From the NCBI GenBank assembly GCA_963744225.1, contig CAVUSV010000004.1:434001-498000 (forward strand): a stretch of DNA of 64,000 bases, read 5' to 3'. The stretch's first letter is position 1. The number at the start of each line of letters is the position of its first letter. The notes beneath the pieces were generated by a model that made no database searches, was not told the origin of the DNA, and saw nothing but the letters and a program-made list of their open reading frames with translations. This document shows positions 62,944 to 64,000 of this stretch, piece after piece. The DNA is from Bog-473 sp963744225. GTDB taxonomy: Bacteria; Actinomycetota; Acidimicrobiia; Acidimicrobiales; RAAP-2. The translations under genes were made by a program, and so were the position numbers.

Positions 62944-64000
62944 GCCTTCCGGCCACCGAGTCAGCCGCTCCGTCGACCATCACCGAGGCCCTCGATCAGG
63001 CAGCGGAAGCCTTCGGTGAGGTCCTCGCAGTCGTGGAGGAAGGAACGCGGTGGAACTTTGCCCAGCTCCGAGACGAGGCGCGCACCGTGGGGCGGGCGCT
63101 CATGGCAACGGGCGTGGAGCCCGGTGACCGGGTGGCACTTTGGGCTCCGAACAGCGCGCGATGGATTGCGACGAGCTTCGGCGTGTATCTGGCCGGCGCC
63201 GTCCTCGTACCAATAAACACCCGGTTCAAGGGGACCGAAGCAGCCCACGTCCTGCGCCGCTCGGCCGCGCGCATCCTCCTTGGCAGCACCGACATGCTCG
63301 GGACCGATCTCCTCGACCTTGTCGACGACGTTGAGGACCTCCCCGCACTGAAGGAGAGGGTCGTCACCGACGGTCCGAACCGACCCGGTGCCATGTCGTG
63401 GGCTGAATTCGTCGGCCGCGGCGACGCACCGGGGGAGAGTCCTGGGCCCTGGCCGACTGTGCGCCCCGAGGATCTCGCCGACATCATCTTCACGTCGGGG
63501 ACGACAGGGGCTCCGAAGGGCGCCATGCTGGCCCACGGCCCGAGCGTGCGCACCTACATGTCGTGGTCCGACGCTGTCGGGCTCCGCCGCGGCGACCGCT
63601 ACCTGTGCGTCTACCCGTTCTCCCACACCGCTGGTTTGAAGTCCGCGGTGCTGGCCTGCGTCCTGCGCGGAGCGACCATGCTCCCAGAGGCCGTCTTCGA
63701 GGCCGGAGCCGTGATGCGGCGGGTCGCCGAGGAGGAGGTGACTGTGCTCCCTGGCCCACCCACGGTGTTCCAGTCCATCCTCGAGCATCCCGACCGCGAC
63801 GCGTTCGACCTCTCGACATTGCGGCTGTCCGTGACGGGCGCCGCGAACGTGCCGGTGGAGGTGGTCCGGCGCATGCGAGACGACCTGCGCATCGCCACGG
63901 TCGTCACGGGTTATGGGCTCACGGAGACCACCGGCACGGTGAGTATGTGCCGCCACGACGATCCGCCCGAGGTCATCGCCACCACCGTGGGCAAGCCGCT
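62940..64000 (+). CDS. Acyl-CoA synthetase, FadD-type (3' truncated by window edge)
   Basis: At least 353 residues of an AMP-forming acyl-CoA ligase; the C-terminus lies beyond the window. DRVALWAPNSARWIATSFGV, DIIFTSGTTGAPKGAMLAHG (P-loop), YPFSHTAGLKSAV and VVTGYGLTETTGTVSMC (adenylate motif) are clear. It resembles the mycobacterial FadD3/FadD17 group linked to steroid-ring or short side-chain degradation, a tentative placement. ATG overlaps the upstream stop. Confidence 0.9.
   Translation, partial: MSLPATESAAPSTITEALDQAAEAFGEVLAVVEEGTRWNFAQLRDEARTVGRALMATGVEPGDRVALWAPNSARWIATSFGVYLAGAVLVPINTRFKGTEAAHVLRRSAARILLGSTDMLGTDLLDLVDDVEDLPALKERVVTDGPNRPGAMSWAEFVGRGDAPGESPGPWPTVRPEDLADIIFTSGTTGAPKGAMLAHGPSVRTYMSWSDAVGLRRGDRYLCVYPFSHTAGLKSAVLACVLRGATMLPEAVFEAGAVMRRVAEEEVTVLPGPPTVFQSILEHPDRDAFDLSTLRLSVTGAANVPVEVVRRMRDDLRIATVVTGYGLTETTGTVSMCRHDDPPEVIATTVGKP

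Overview
The window reads as a chromosomal segment from a high-GC actinobacterium. Supporting signs are GTG-rich starts, 4-bp (ATGA/GTGA) start-stop overlaps, an LLM-class F420-type oxidoreductase, GAAC-N4-GTTC type LexA operators, mycobacterial-style BlaI/M56 and CopC-CopD genes, and a Mycobacterium leprae-type RecA intein. The many CaiB CoA-transferases, enoyl-CoA hydratases and acyl-CoA ligases fit an acidimicrobial or mycobacterium-like lipid/xenobiotic degrader. The exact lineage cannot be fixed from the sequence alone.

Layout. 1-2.7 kb: end of an enoyl-CoA hydratase, an LLM oxidoreductase and an amidohydrolase. 2.8-9.3 kb: HlyIII, SerB, a hexapeptide acyltransferase, a Tat-exported DMFase-like protein, a DUF3048 lipoprotein and a methyltransferase. 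9.4-11.7 kb: recA interrupted by an intein that carries a frameshift, with a LexA box upstream. 11.9-14.9 kb: two paralogous secreted proteins, a macrodomain protein and a DUF2127 protein. 14.9-21.7 kb: the most unusual locus, a minus-strand cluster with an amino acid:carrier-protein ligase (a class II aaRS-like enzyme without a tRNA-binding domain), its dedicated carrier protein, an AcpS-type phosphopantetheinyl transferase, a tandem alpha/beta hydrolase with altered nucleophiles, and nearby ATP-grasp and methyltransferase genes. 21.8-29.7 kb: CoA-transferase, GNAT, GT39 and GT2-GtrA glycosyltransferases and a two-component system. 29.8-33.3 kb: rimO-pgsA-cinA and tRNA-Ser(GCT). 33.2-36.5 kb: an integrase remnant and an FtsX-like permease bracketed by a 126-128 bp imperfect direct repeat that overlaps the tRNA 5' end. 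36.6-39.8 kb: lipase, GGCT-like protein and an ArsR/SRPBCC unit. 39.9-47.6 kb: copper/respiration block (YcnI-like, CopC-CopD, M56-BlaI, CtaG, SCO, large membrane protein). 47.7-51.1 kb: TetR unit with MDMPI-like, MBL-fold and FAH-family enzymes. 51.1-55.5 kb: two near-identical branched-chain-type substrate-binding proteins around a CoA-transferase. 55.5-64 kb: a tightly overlapping CoA-ester catabolic operon, then a CoA-transferase and the start of an acyl-CoA ligase.

A caution covers the whole window. About ten genes that should each be one reading frame are split by a single-base indel: recA intein, tandem hydrolase, ATP-grasp, rimO, FtsX permease, arsR, YcnI signal peptide, MDMPI, MBL and the acyl-CoA ligase. 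In nine of them the total length is 3n+1 or 3n+2, as a one-base indel predicts; the YcnI case is argued only from its short signal peptide. Several are conserved or normally indispensable, so residual sequencing or assembly error is the simplest explanation. I annotate these as single genes and state where the frame changes.
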